Source: an uncultured Bacteroidales bacterium (lineage in GTDB: Bacteria > Bacteroidota > Bacteroidia > Bacteroidales > UBA932). Taken from it: DNA of 64,000 nt. This document shows positions 7,737-19,028 of the stretch, piece by piece; within the stretch, counting starts at the first letter, position 1, and each line of letters starts with the position of its first letter. Under the pieces are notes generated by a model that searched no databases, was not told where the DNA came from, and saw nothing but the letters and a program-made list of their open reading frames with translations. The stretch spans positions 112,995-176,994 of the forward strand of contig ONDF01000001.1 of the NCBI GenBank assembly GCA_900316525.1, given 5' to 3'. The position numbers were made by a program, and so were the translations under genes.

Positions 7737-9593
7737 CTACTGACTGATCAGCACGATGCGGCCGCCGTAGGCCTTGTTGAGAGCCCGGACGAAGGTGCGG
7801 AAACTGTCGTATTCCTCGGGAGGCTCCCGGAAGGACTTGGAATGGAATTCGTGGAGGACGGTGACCTCGTCGCCTTCGACCCGGACCGCCGCCGTGAAGG
7901 AGCCCCATTCCGCGTCCAGGGAAACTGGAGCGGGAAGGCTTTCCACCTTATATCCTTCCGGGATATGGATCCGGATCAGGCTGCGGGAGACAGCGCCGCG
8001 CTTGTGGACGAGGTCGTTCTGGCGCTTGGTGCGCTGAAGGGTGGCCCCCATCGGATAGGGATTGGCGGGGACGAAGAGGCGGGCGTTTCCGGTAGTGGCA
8101 TACTGGCGCGTGTCGAAGGTATAATCGACCTGCATCCAGGGGCAGTAGTCCGGACCGTCATAGTCCCGGAAATTGTCCTTCACCCCGGTCAGGGTGACGG
8201 ACTGCGGCTGGACGGTCAGGCCGGCGGTCAGCCGGGTGCGCCGGGTTTCGGGCTTCCAGTCGCGGATGAGCAGCCAGTCTTCCGTCTCGTCCAGCCAGAA
8301 GCTCCGACGGACGGTCGCTTTCGCGGAGCCGTCGGCGGAAAGGTCGATGTCCATCTCGCATTCATCGCGGCTCAGCGTGTCGGCATAGGACGGCACCCGA
8401 ACCGGGATACCGCCTTCCGCGGTGACCAGGACGACATCGTGACCGGCCACGTCCTCGTGGCGGTACCCCAGTGGGACGGAAGGATTGGTGCACTCCAGCC
8501 AGAGGGTATCCTTCTTTTCCGGAAGCGGGACGCACAGCATCGCGTGGTTCATCTGCCCGATGCCGGAATAGCCGGGCAGGAAACGGTCGCGGTCCGTGTT
8601 CACGAGCGTGTAATCGGAAGCGACACCCACCGCCCCGAGCATCGCCTTCATATAGTTGGATAGGCCCTTGCAGTCTCCGAAACCGGAACGCTGCACCTGG
8701 CTGGCCGGGAAGGGCTTGTAGCCGCCGATACCCAGCTGGATGCTCACGTAACGCGTCTGCTCCCGGAGATAGTCATACAGTATCCGCACTTTTTCCAGGT
8801 CGGAACCGGCGGAGGCGGTCATCTCCTTCAGCCGGGCGACGAAGTCTTCCGGCAGGTCGTCCGTCCCCTCGTTGAGCCCGTAACACCAGGCGCCTACGTC
8901 TTTCCACGTACTCTGGTTTCCGGGGACGCCGGCAAAGACAAAATCGACGGGAGAAGCCATCACGAAGGGGACGATCTCCCGCCAGGAAGGCATCAGGGAT
9001 TCCTCCGCATAGCCCTCGAACACGGGGAGATTCCATTGGTAAGTATCGACTTTTCCCGTTTCCTTCCGTACCTCTCCGGCCTTCTCCGACAGGGTGTTGA
9101 TGTGCGTCCCGGACGGGACTTGCAAGGTGTAGGAGGCCTTTTCCAACTTGACCTTCTCCCCGGAAACCGGGATGAAGGAAGGGAAGGAGGCGAATCCCTT
9201 CCGGAAGGACATCGTGTACTCGTAAGTGACGGTGAAGGGGTAGGAGGCGGAGGGCTGATAGCCGTTGAAGAATCCGTCCTCGGCCAGGCCGGAGGCGATG
9301 GACACCCGCACCAGGTCGTCCTTCTTGATTTTCACGGGACTGCCGCCCTCTTTCACCACCGTTCCCTTGAAGGAAGTGATGCTGCGGAACTGGTCCGTGT
9401 ATTCCTGGAAGACGGCATCCTCCAGGCCGGCATCGTTGAAGACACGGACGCTCCGGCGCACTTCCAGGCTGCCGGAAGTGGGAGATGACATCGTGAATGT
9501 TTCCACGTCTTCCAAGACGATGGCGTTGTACTTCTCCTGGGCGGCCAGGAGACCGGCCCACAGGAGCAGAAGGACGGTCAGGCGGTATTTCAT
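7737..9593 (-). CDS. DUF3857/transglutaminase-like secreted protein (active-site intact)
   Basis: The 618-residue protein has a Sec signal peptide (MKYRLTVLLLLWAGLLAAQ). It then has an N-terminal DUF3857 beta-rich domain (about 25-220), a transglutaminase-like domain (about 255-400) and a C-terminal DUF2569/3858-like beta domain. The papain-fold pair is present: C308 in FGDCKG and H350 in MNHAML, 42 residues apart. It is probably a periplasmic or cell-surface enzyme; the substrate is unknown, and protease or amidase activity is as likely as cross-linking. Its ATG overlaps the stop of its upstream paralogue (ATGA), implying equimolar translation with it. Confidence 0.85.
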   Translation of the reverse strand: MKYRLTVLLLLWAGLLAAQEKYNAIVLEDVETFTMSSPTSGSLEVRRSVRVFNDAGLEDAVFQEYTDQFRSITSFKGTVVKEGGSPVKIKKDDLVRVSIASGLAEDGFFNGYQPSASYPFTVTYEYTMSFRKGFASFPSFIPVSGEKVKLEKASYTLQVPSGTHINTLSEKAGEVRKETGKVDTYQWNLPVFEGYAEESLMPSWREIVPFVMASPVDFVFAGVPGNQSTWKDVGAWCYGLNEGTDDLPEDFVARLKEMTASAGSDLEKVRILYDYLREQTRYVSIQLGIGGYKPFPASQVQRSGFGDCKGLSNYMKAMLGAVGVASDYTLVNTDRDRFLPGYSGIGQMNHAMLCVPLPEKKDTLWLECTNPSVPLGYRHEDVAGHDVVLVTAEGGIPVRVPSYADTLSRDECEMDIDLSADGSAKATVRRSFWLDETEDWLLIRDWKPETRRTRLTAGLTVQPQSVTLTGVKDNFRDYDGPDYCPWMQVDYTFDTRQYATTGNARLFVPANPYPMGATLQRTKRQNDLVHKRGAVSRSLIRIHIPEGYKVESLPAPVSLDAEWGSFTAAVRVEGDEVTVLHEFHSKSFREPPEEYDSFRTFVRALNKAYGGRIVLISQ

Positions 9594-11545
9594 TGCTTCT
9601 TCAGGACGATGGTGCTCTTCTCCAGCCCGACGGCCGTCTCCCAGAAGAGGCGGAGGTCGGCGTAATGGTCCGGGAGGACCAGCATCTGGTCCAGATTGAC
9701 CCGGTAGACGACCGAGACGGTGTTCCCCACCTGCTGGGCGATGAACTGGATGCGTCCGCCGATGGTCGGGAAATTCTTTACCGTCCGCTCGGGGAGCTCT
9801 TCCACGGCATAGCCGTCCGGAATGTCCAGACGGAACGAATAGGAGAGGGACTCGGGATACGGGAAGTCCACGGGCAGTTCCCGTTCCTCCTTCCGGAAGG
9901 CCGAGGTGGAATGGAACCCGCTCAGGACGGGCCGGATATACTCCAGCCCACCCGCTTCATTCTCCCGCTCGAACGAATATTTGATCTCCACGGAGGGACC
10001 GTAGTCCTTCTGGATGTCGAATTCCGTGATCTGGATGTTCTCGTCCGACTCGATGTCTTCCAGGTAGGCATCCTCCGAGTCGAAATCGTTGTAATGCGAC
10101 TTGACGGCATAGGAGTCCTCGTCCTTGGCGACGATCTGGGCGGTTCCCACCAGGGTTCCGTCCGCCTCCATCCGCATCGTCACGATCTCGGAGACGCGGG
10201 AGCGCGTCAGGTTCCGCAGGTCCACCCATTCGCCGGAGCCGTCGAACGGGATCACGCGCGCCTTCTCTACCAGGAAGAGCGGATTCAGGACATTCAGGTA
10301 ACCTTCGTCACGCGCTGCATCCAGGAACCAGGACTGGCCGTCCGGGGCGGTCACGCGCAGGATAAAGGTGTCGAAGGAGCGGAGCGAGATGTGGTAGTCG
10401 ATCAGCATGCCGCTCGTGCGGCGCCGGACCATGACCGGCTCGGCGGTGTATCCCACGCTGTTCAGCGCGCTGGCCGTCAAGGCATTGATATCCACGTCGG
10501 ATCCGGAGCCCCGCCGGAGGATCTCCCGCGCCTCGTCGGGAACGAGGTTGCTTTCCTTGTCCCATTTCACCTTCCCGACGACATAATTCCGGACGGCGAC
10601 GATGCGTGCCTCGTCCCCTTCCACACCCGCAAGCGCGGCTTCCAGTTCCTTGGCGTCCCGGAATCGGCCCTTGCATACGTTGAAGATGTCCGACTCCTTG
10701 ATGGCCTTGTCCACATCGGGCCATTTCATGCTGATGCTCTCATAGACCGACCCCGGAATGATCAGGCCGGACATGTCATAGGAAACCGCGGCGCGATACT
10801 GGTCGGGGCAGAAGGAATGGGACTCGTCAGGCAGGGCGGGCACGTCCACGGCGTCGAAGACATCCGTGTCCACCTGATAGGATACCGCGCCCGACAGATT
10901 GGCCATGCGCTCCTTCTTCTGATAAGTGGTCGGGATGGAACCGCGCTGGGTGCGGTTGATCGTGAAATACTCCGCGTGCCCCACCTCGATGTGCGTCTGG
11001 TTGACGGGGATCGACAGCTGGATGTCGATGTCGTCGATGGCGAAGTAGCGGGGGGAGCTGAACTTGTAGGACACCTCGATGACCGAACCGACCTTCACGT
11101 TCTCGGCGGAGAAGGAGCGGCGGCGGACGTCCTCGGCGTAGACTTCGTCGAAGTCGAACTTCTTGGACATCACCGTCCGGACGACCTTCCCGTTTTCGCG
11201 GTTGTATGTCTCCACCTTGATGCCTGAGTAGGCCTCCTTCATCCTATTGTCGCTGACATACAGGAAACTGTAGTCGCCGAATTTCTTCCCCTCCTCCTTG
11301 AGCACCTTGATGCGCTCGTGGACGGTGATTTCCTTGCTGATGTCCCCGGTGACGTTGCTGATGATCAGCTCCATCGTATATTCCCGGTACAGCATCACGG
11401 CCACCGCCGCCGTGTCGGGCTCATAGACCGTCAGGTCGATCTCGGCGTCCGAGACCTTGCCGAACTTGGGATTGACGGGAATGGTCTGGGCCGCCGCCAG
11501 GAATGAAACCGTCAAGGCGGCGAGGATGGCTACCGTCTTTTTCAT
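9590..11545 (-). CDS. DUF3857/transglutaminase-like secreted protein lacking catalytic Cys and His
   Basis: This 651-residue paralogue has a signal peptide ending ...FLAAAQ, a DUF3857 domain and a transglutaminase-like fold. Where the partner has C308 and H350, this protein has V351 (GSGSDVDIN) and T393 (SFDTFILRV), again exactly 42 residues apart. The fold therefore aligns but both catalytic positions are lost. It is probably a non-enzymatic partner or scaffold for the downstream active protein, to which it is translationally coupled. The ATG at 11545 is chosen because the signal peptide starts there. It follows the DJ-1 gene by 27 nt. Confidence 0.85.
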   Translation of the reverse strand: MKKTVAILAALTVSFLAAAQTIPVNPKFGKVSDAEIDLTVYEPDTAAVAVMLYREYTMELIISNVTGDISKEITVHERIKVLKEEGKKFGDYSFLYVSDNRMKEAYSGIKVETYNRENGKVVRTVMSKKFDFDEVYAEDVRRRSFSAENVKVGSVIEVSYKFSSPRYFAIDDIDIQLSIPVNQTHIEVGHAEYFTINRTQRGSIPTTYQKKERMANLSGAVSYQVDTDVFDAVDVPALPDESHSFCPDQYRAAVSYDMSGLIIPGSVYESISMKWPDVDKAIKESDIFNVCKGRFRDAKELEAALAGVEGDEARIVAVRNYVVGKVKWDKESNLVPDEAREILRRGSGSDVDINALTASALNSVGYTAEPVMVRRRTSGMLIDYHISLRSFDTFILRVTAPDGQSWFLDAARDEGYLNVLNPLFLVEKARVIPFDGSGEWVDLRNLTRSRVSEIVTMRMEADGTLVGTAQIVAKDEDSYAVKSHYNDFDSEDAYLEDIESDENIQITEFDIQKDYGPSVEIKYSFERENEAGGLEYIRPVLSGFHSTSAFRKEERELPVDFPYPESLSYSFRLDIPDGYAVEELPERTVKNFPTIGGRIQFIAQQVGNTVSVVYRVNLDQMLVLPDHYADLRLFWETAVGLEKSTIVLKKQ

Positions 11546-11572
11546 AATCAATATCAATAGGTTACAACCTTC

Positions 11573-12127
11573 TTACAACATCAGGCCGGCGCGCACGCGG
11601 TCGGCCGTTTCTTTTCCTTTCAGAAGTTCCACGAGGGCGAGGCCGAAGTTCACGGCATGGCCGGCGCCGCGGCCGGTGACGAGGCGGCCGTCCACGACGG
11701 CGCTCTCGGGCGTGAAGACGGCGCCTTTCGCGATCATCGGGTCCTGGAAGCCGTCGAAGCAGGTGAAGCGCTTGCCGGCGACGTCGTCCAGCTGGGCGGC
11801 GACGAGGCCGGGCGCGGCGCAGATGGCGGCCACGACGCCGCCGGCGTCGTAGCACTTGCGCATCAGCGCCATCAGGGCCTTGTCGGCCGCGAGGTTCTTG
11901 GAGCCGGGCATGCCGCCCGGGAAGATCATCACCGCGGGACAGTCGTCGTTGAAATCGTCGCGGGTGAGGTCCACGCTCACGGTGATGCCGTGGGAGCTGG
12001 TCACGAACGGGTCCTCGTTGATGGATACGGTCTGGACATCCACTCCTCCGCGGAGGAGGACGTCGCGGGTGGCGATGGCTTCCATGTCTTCGAAGCCGTC
12101 GGCGAGGAAAATGTAAACGCCTTCCAT
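11573..12127 (-). CDS. DJ-1/PfpI family protein
   Basis: The 184-residue cytosolic protein has the DJ-1 superfamily fold signatures. These are an early glutamate in GFEDMEA (near residue 13), PGGMPGSKNL, and the nucleophile-elbow cysteine in AAICAAPG (about residue 102). Family members act as glyoxalase or deglycase-type stress proteins, chaperones or amidotransferase-like enzymes, so the exact reaction cannot be read from sequence. It is the second gene of the minus operon, four bases after the zinc peptidase. Confidence 0.87.
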   Translation of the reverse strand: MEGVYIFLADGFEDMEAIATRDVLLRGGVDVQTVSINEDPFVTSSHGITVSVDLTRDDFNDDCPAVMIFPGGMPGSKNLAADKALMALMRKCYDAGGVVAAICAAPGLVAAQLDDVAGKRFTCFDGFQDPMIAKGAVFTPESAVVDGRLVTGRGAGHAVNFGLALVELLKGKETADRVRAGLML

Positions 12128-12131
12128 GGGT

Positions 12132-12806
12132 TTATCTTCTTCTGGCGATGGAAATGTAGTACAAAAGGGTGGCGAGCGAGCCGAGGGCCGCGATCACGTA
12201 GGTGTAGGCCGCCCATTTGAGGGCGTCCTGCGCCATGGGCTTGGTCTCGTAGCTCACCACGCCGGCGCTGTCCAGCCACTGGACGGCGCGGGCGCTGGCG
12301 TTGACCTCCACCGGGAGGGTGATGAAACTGAACGCCGTCGTGAGGCCGAACATGGCGATGGCGATCCACAGCAGCTGCGGGAACGCCTGGTAGAAGATGA
12401 GGCCGGCCAGCAGGACCCAGGAGATCCAGCTGTTGGTGAACGTCAGGACGGGCACCATCGCGGTGCGCAGCTTCAGGGGGCCGTAGCCCACCGCGTGCTG
12501 GACGACGTGGCCGCATTCGTGCGCGGCGACGGCAGCCGCGGCGACGTTGCGTCCGTAGTAGACGTCGTGGCTCAGGTTCACGGTCTTGGTCTGGGGGTTG
12601 TAGTGGTCCGTCAGGGTTCCTTCGATGGAGACGATGTTCACGTCGTGGATGCCGTGGGCCTGCAGCATCCGCTGGGCCACCTCCGCGCCGCTGAGGCCCG
12701 TGGGAACCTCGGAATACTTCTCGAAACGGCCCTTCAGCCGGGCCTGGATGATCATCGAAAGGACCATCACCGCGATCATCACGATCCAAATCATCGAACT
12801 GGTCAT
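12132..12806 (-). CDS. Membrane zinc metallopeptidase, YugP-like (Zn_peptidase_2)
   Basis: The 224-residue protein has an N-terminal membrane helix, a zinc-binding HECGH motif in AAHECGHVVQHA (about residue 115), and two or three further hydrophobic segments near the C-terminus. This is the layout of the YugP/DUF neutral zinc peptidase family. Its substrate is unknown. It is the first gene of the operon leading to DJ-1 and the two transglutaminase-like proteins, under the promoter element at 12825-12832. Confidence 0.87.
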   Translation of the reverse strand: MTSSMIWIVMIAVMVLSMIIQARLKGRFEKYSEVPTGLSGAEVAQRMLQAHGIHDVNIVSIEGTLTDHYNPQTKTVNLSHDVYYGRNVAAAAVAAHECGHVVQHAVGYGPLKLRTAMVPVLTFTNSWISWVLLAGLIFYQAFPQLLWIAIAMFGLTTAFSFITLPVEVNASARAVQWLDSAGVVSYETKPMAQDALKWAAYTYVIAALGSLATLLYYISIARRR

Positions 12807-12824
12807 AGCGCGCGCTCTTTTTTA

Positions 12825-12832
12825 CAAAAATA
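12825..12832 (-). promoter_or_regulatory. -7 element (TATTTTTG) of the zinc-peptidase operon
   Basis: The minus-strand TATTTTTG at 12832-12825 lies 18 nt before the ATG at 12806 and diverges from the alr promoter. Confidence 0.55.
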
Positions 12833-12866
12833 CACATTTTTGTGAGATTATGTCGGCCGTTATTGC

Positions 12867-12874
12867 TAAATTTG
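12867..12874 (+). promoter_or_regulatory. -7 element (TAAATTTG) of alr
   Basis: TAAATTTG at 12867-12874 supports an alr start at 12895/12898. It argues against the upstream in-frame ATG at 12850, which would lie before the transcription start. Confidence 0.55.
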
Positions 12875-12894
12875 CCCGGCAATTGACTGAAAGC

Positions 12895-13998
12895 ATGATG
12901 CGAGAGGATGATTTTTCCCGGCTGGAGCTGGACCTGCGAGGCTGCGTGGGCAACTACCGCTATTTCCGTTCCCTGCTGGAGCCGTCGACGAAACTACTGG
13001 TTCTCGTCAAGGCGAACGCGTACGGCCACGGCGCCGTGGAGTTCGCCGCGATGATGCAGCGGGCGGGCGCCGACTACCTCGCCGTCGCCTACCCGGTCGA
13101 AGGCCTGGAGCTCCGCCAGAACGGTATCAGCCTCCCGATCATCGTCCTCACCGCCGGCACGGACTTCTACCCGGAGATCGTCCAGACCCGGATGGAACCC
13201 AGCATCCCCAACCTGGAATCCCTCGACGCTTTCTGCACGTACCTGATCAGCCAGGGACTGCGTGATTATCCGATCCACATCAAGCTGGACACCGGCATGC
13301 ACCGCCTGGGCTTCATGACCTCGGAGATCCCCGCCCTGGTCGAATACCTCAACGCCCATCCCGAGGTGAAGGTCAAATCGATCTTCTCGCACCTCTGCGT
13401 CGCGGAGGACCCGGAGGAGGACGCCTTCACCCAGGCCCAGTTCGACCTCTTCGAACAGAACTCGAAAACGATCATCGACGGGATCGGGTACCGGCCCATG
13501 CGCCACATCCTCAACTCCGCCGGCATCGAGCGTTTCCCGGAGCATCAGTACGACATGGTGCGCCTGGGCATCGGCATCTACGGCATCAGCGCCCTTCCGG
13601 GCGTGCAGCTCGCCCCGGTCGCCTCTCTCAAGTGCAAAGTCTTGCAAGTCAAGCATCTGCGCTCGGGTGACACCGTCGGCTACGGCCGCTGGGGCAAGGC
13701 CGCCGCGGGCACCGTCATCGCCACCATCCCCGTGGGCTACGCCGACGGCATCGACCGTCACCTCGGCCGCGGCAAGGCCTCCTTCTCGGTGAACGGCCAC
13801 CGCGCCCCCACCATCGGCAACATCTGCATGGACATGTGCATGCTGGACGTCACCGGCATCGACGTGAAGGTGGGCGACACCGTCACCGTCTTCGGCGCAG
13901 ACCCCACCGTCACCGAACTCGCAGACATCCTGGGCACCATCCCCTACGAGATCCTCGCCTCCATCCCCCGCCGCATCGAACGGATCGTCATCCGATAA
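12895..13998 (+). CDS. alr: Alanine racemase
   Basis: Alr interconverts L- and D-alanine for peptidoglycan using PLP. The 367-residue protein has the PLP lysine in VLVKANAYGHG; counted from the ATG at 12895 this is K39, the usual number. The second catalytic residue, a tyrosine, lies in DTVGYGRWG. IPVGYADGI and ICMDMCMLDVT are further family motifs. The tandem ATGs at 12895 and 12898 are equivalent; I chose the first because the promoter at 12867 excludes starts further upstream. Bacteroidota sometimes fuse Alr to MurF, but this one is stand-alone. Confidence 0.95.
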   Translation: MMREDDFSRLELDLRGCVGNYRYFRSLLEPSTKLLVLVKANAYGHGAVEFAAMMQRAGADYLAVAYPVEGLELRQNGISLPIIVLTAGTDFYPEIVQTRMEPSIPNLESLDAFCTYLISQGLRDYPIHIKLDTGMHRLGFMTSEIPALVEYLNAHPEVKVKSIFSHLCVAEDPEEDAFTQAQFDLFEQNSKTIIDGIGYRPMRHILNSAGIERFPEHQYDMVRLGIGIYGISALPGVQLAPVASLKCKVLQVKHLRSGDTVGYGRWGKAAAGTVIATIPVGYADGIDRHLGRGKASFSVNGHRAPTIGNICMDMCMLDVTGIDVKVGDTVTVFGADPTVTELADILGTIPYEILASIPRRIERIVIR

Positions 13999-14021
13999 AA
14001 AAGGTGCCCGGACGGGGCGCC
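13997..14021 (-). terminator. Terminator of the trx-like/coaD/ung/lon transcription unit
   Basis: A 7-bp stem (14003-14009 with 14015-14021) and 5-nt loop are followed on the minus strand by six T residues (14002-13997). It sits immediately past the stop at 14029 and overlaps the alr stop codon. Confidence 0.65.
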
Positions 14022-14028
14022 TGATCAG

Positions 14029-15477
14029 TTACAACTCCAGATACTTGTGCTGCACGACCCCGCCGGGGCCGAGCTGCATCACGTACGGAAGACCGGAAAG
14101 GTCGAAGGCGTCCAGCAGTTGACGGGCTTCCTCCGGATGATTCTCAAGGAGGGTGTCCATGTTCACGAGGAGGACCTTGGCCTTGTTGTCGGCCAAGGAA
14201 AGGGCGGCGGCGAGGGTTTCCTCACAGCGGCCGCAGCCTTTCGTATAGAACACCAGATAATCGGCCTTGCGGAGGGAGAAGACGCCGTCCTTCGAGCCCT
14301 TGCGGAAGAGGCAGGGCTTGCGCAGGAGGGTGCCGTGTACCTTCAGGTCCGGGACGGTGGAGCCGACCGGGGTCCGGGCCAGCAACTCCTTCATCATCAA
14401 GGCCATGGACATGACCTGGGAGACGTCCTCGTCCCGGTTCCAGAGACCGGGTTCGTTCAGGATATACTTGTCGATGAACAGGCGGGTCCCTTCCTTGTAC
14501 ACCTCCCCCGTCTGCGAGGAAAGCCAGTACAGCAGGTCTCCCTCCATGTGCCTGTAGGAGTCCGTGTTGCCCTCGCCGTAAGTGCGTTCCGCCACGTAGG
14601 CGGCGACGTCCAGGACGTCCTCGGGCTTCAGGTCATCCCCATAGCCGGCGAACACCTTCTCATAGAGGGCCGTACCTTCCTGGGTGCCATAGACATAGCC
14701 TTCCTTCCCGGAAAGCTGCTCCGTGAGCATCCGGAGGGCCGGCGTGTCCAGCCCGCGGCCGAGGACCGTCCCGTCCGGGCCGATGAGGAACATCCGGGGC
14801 GTCTGGAGGACGCCATATTTCCGCTGGAAGTCGGATTCCAGGTCCGGGTCCCAGGCATGGACAAGACCGGGGACGTTCAGGGATGTGGCCCGGTAGCGGG
14901 CCCATTCCTCCTCCTTGTTCCCCGTGTAGAAGGCGACCGCCTGCAGCGGGAAGTCGGTTTCTTTCAGGAAACTGCACAGGCGCGGCGTCTCGATCCGGCA
15001 GGTCGAGCAGGACGTATCGTAAAAGTACAGGACCGTGTACTCCCCTTTCACGGGCAGGGAGACCGCTTCGCCGGCGTCGTCCCGGGCCACCAGGGCCGGG
15101 GCCGCCGCGCCCAGCTGCGCCTGGCGGTTGAACTCCGCGAACACCTTGGCGTTCAACAGGTCCATCTCGTCCTTCATCGCCACCTTGCCCGGGATGAGCC
15201 AGGTGTCGGCGACGTGGACGGCCACGCCGTCGTCGCCCATGATCTTGGAGTTCAGGTAGTGGTCGTAGATCTTCAGCGCGACGAACTGCCGCGTGAGGGA
15301 ATCCTTGCAGGACTCGATGAGGAAGTCGCACTCGGCGTTCTGCACGGGGATCGGGTCCCCGGCCAGGGCGGCGAAATACTCTTCCAGCTTGGCGCCCAGG
15401 GCCGCGAAGCGGTCCTCCTGCGCCTGGAGCGAGAAAACGAAGAATACGGCCAGGAGAGCCGTCAGGAGCCGTTTCAT
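14029..15477 (-). CDS. Exported protein with two thioredoxin-like CXXC motifs
   Basis: The 482-residue protein has a signal peptide (ending FSLQAQ). An N-terminal helical region of the DUF5106/4369-like type comes next, then a TlpA-like thioredoxin domain with DTSCSTCRIETP (about residue 160). A second thioredoxin-like segment near the C-terminus has YTKGCGRCEET. Two redox-active CXXC sites in one periplasmic protein suggest disulfide exchange, but partner and direction are unknown. Its ATG overlaps the coaD stop (ATGA), making it the last gene of a run with coaD, ung and lon. Confidence 0.8.
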   Translation of the reverse strand: MKRLLTALLAVFFVFSLQAQEDRFAALGAKLEEYFAALAGDPIPVQNAECDFLIESCKDSLTRQFVALKIYDHYLNSKIMGDDGVAVHVADTWLIPGKVAMKDEMDLLNAKVFAEFNRQAQLGAAAPALVARDDAGEAVSLPVKGEYTVLYFYDTSCSTCRIETPRLCSFLKETDFPLQAVAFYTGNKEEEWARYRATSLNVPGLVHAWDPDLESDFQRKYGVLQTPRMFLIGPDGTVLGRGLDTPALRMLTEQLSGKEGYVYGTQEGTALYEKVFAGYGDDLKPEDVLDVAAYVAERTYGEGNTDSYRHMEGDLLYWLSSQTGEVYKEGTRLFIDKYILNEPGLWNRDEDVSQVMSMALMMKELLARTPVGSTVPDLKVHGTLLRKPCLFRKGSKDGVFSLRKADYLVFYTKGCGRCEETLAAALSLADNKAKVLLVNMDTLLENHPEEARQLLDAFDLSGLPYVMQLGPGGVVQHKYLEL

Positions 15478-15932
15478 AGCTCGACGCCTTCCGGGATGAA
15501 GGCGGAATAGTCGCCGTGGTGCTTGAGGATGTCGCGGACGGCGCTGGACGAGATGTGCGCGAACTCCTGGGCCGTCGGGATGATGATGGTCTCGATGTCC
15601 GGGGCCAGGCGGCGGTTCGCGTCGGCGATGGACCGCTCGGTCTCGAAGTCGATCATGTTCCGCACGCCGCGGACGATGTGGTGGATCCCCAGCTCGCGGC
15701 AGGTGTCGATCGTGAGGTTGCCGTACTGGATGACCGACACGCCTTCCAGCCCTTCGGTGGCCCTCCGGATGATGCTCAGCCGCTTGTCCATGTCGAAGAA
15801 GCCGCGCTTGTCCTGGTTGATACCCACGGCGACGACCACTTCGTCGAACATCGTGAGCGCGCGTTTGAGGATATTCAGATGGCCGGCCGTGAACGGGTCG
15901 AACGAGCCGGGAAACAGGGCTTTCGTTTTCAT
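15474..15932 (-). CDS. coaD: Pantetheine-phosphate adenylyltransferase
   Basis: CoaD catalyses the fourth step of coenzyme A synthesis, joining 4'-phosphopantetheine and ATP to give dephospho-CoA. The 152-residue protein has the nucleotidyltransferase start PGSFDPFTAGHLNI (T/HxGH motif) and the later ISSSAVRD motif typical of CoaD. The ATG at 15932 overlaps the ung stop by four bases, which decides the start. Length is normal for the family. Confidence 0.96.
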   Translation of the reverse strand: MKTKALFPGSFDPFTAGHLNILKRALTMFDEVVVAVGINQDKRGFFDMDKRLSIIRRATEGLEGVSVIQYGNLTIDTCRELGIHHIVRGVRNMIDFETERSIADANRRLAPDIETIIIPTAQEFAHISSSAVRDILKHHGDYSAFIPEGVEL

Positions 15933-16597
15933 AACTGCCAATTGATCGGAGTCTTTCCTTCGGCCTGAAGGATCAGGTTGGTCTGGGAGAAATGGCGGCA
16001 GCCGAAGAAGGCGCCGCCCGCCAGCGGCGAGGGGTGCGCCGCCGTCAGTACGTGATGCCTGGACGTGTCCACGAGCGCGGCCTTCCCCTGCGCGAACCGG
16101 CCCCAGAGCAGGAAGACGACGCCTTCGCAGCGGTCGGAGACCGTGCGGATCACGGCGTCAGTGAATTCCTGCCAGCCGATGCGACTGTGGGAGGTGGGCG
16201 TGCCCGCCTGCACCGTCAGGACGGAGTTCAGCAGGAGCACGCCCTGCCGAGCCCAGGGTTCCAGGTCCGGGCTGCCGCTCATCGGCAGGCCCAGGTCGTC
16301 GTGGATTTCCTTGAAGATGTTCTTCAGCGAAGGCGGGGCCGGGACGCCCTCCGGCACGGAGAAGCAAAGGCCCATCGCCTGGCCGGGCCCGTGGTACGGG
16401 TCCTGGCCCAGGATGACGACCTTCACCTCAGGGAGGGGCGTCAGTTCGAAGGCCTTGAAGATCTGGCGGCCGGGCGGGTAAATCACCTTTCCGGCTGCCT
16501 TTTCCTCGTGGAGGAAGCGGACGAGGGAGGCGAAATACGGCTTTTCGAATTCGTCCCGCAGGGCTTCCTTCCAGGTTTGTTCAATTTTAACGTCCAT
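15929..16597 (-). CDS. ung: Uracil-DNA glycosylase, family 1
   Basis: Ung removes uracil from DNA to start base-excision repair. The 222-residue protein has the water-activating loop GQDPYHG (D66), the LLLNSVLTV segment and the HPSPLAG leucine-loop motif. The ATG directly abuts the lon stop codon, and its own stop overlaps coaD. A role independent of its neighbours is expected; the arrangement simply reflects compact packing. Confidence 0.96.
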   Translation of the reverse strand: MDVKIEQTWKEALRDEFEKPYFASLVRFLHEEKAAGKVIYPPGRQIFKAFELTPLPEVKVVILGQDPYHGPGQAMGLCFSVPEGVPAPPSLKNIFKEIHDDLGLPMSGSPDLEPWARQGVLLLNSVLTVQAGTPTSHSRIGWQEFTDAVIRTVSDRCEGVVFLLWGRFAQGKAALVDTSRHHVLTAAHPSPLAGGAFFGCRHFSQTNLILQAEGKTPINWQL

Positions 16598-19000
<2,403 letters not shown>

Positions 19001-19028
19001 CTGCTCACTACGTAAAAAGTACAGGATG

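Noticed and set aside
12850..12894. ATG at 12850 as the alr start
   Set aside because: It lies upstream of the predicted transcription start (-7 box at 12867-12874). Starting at 12895 puts the PLP lysine at the usual position 39.
13997..14021. Terminator of alr on the plus strand
   Set aside because: The T-run lies on the minus-strand side only; on the plus strand the stem is followed by TGATCAGTT.
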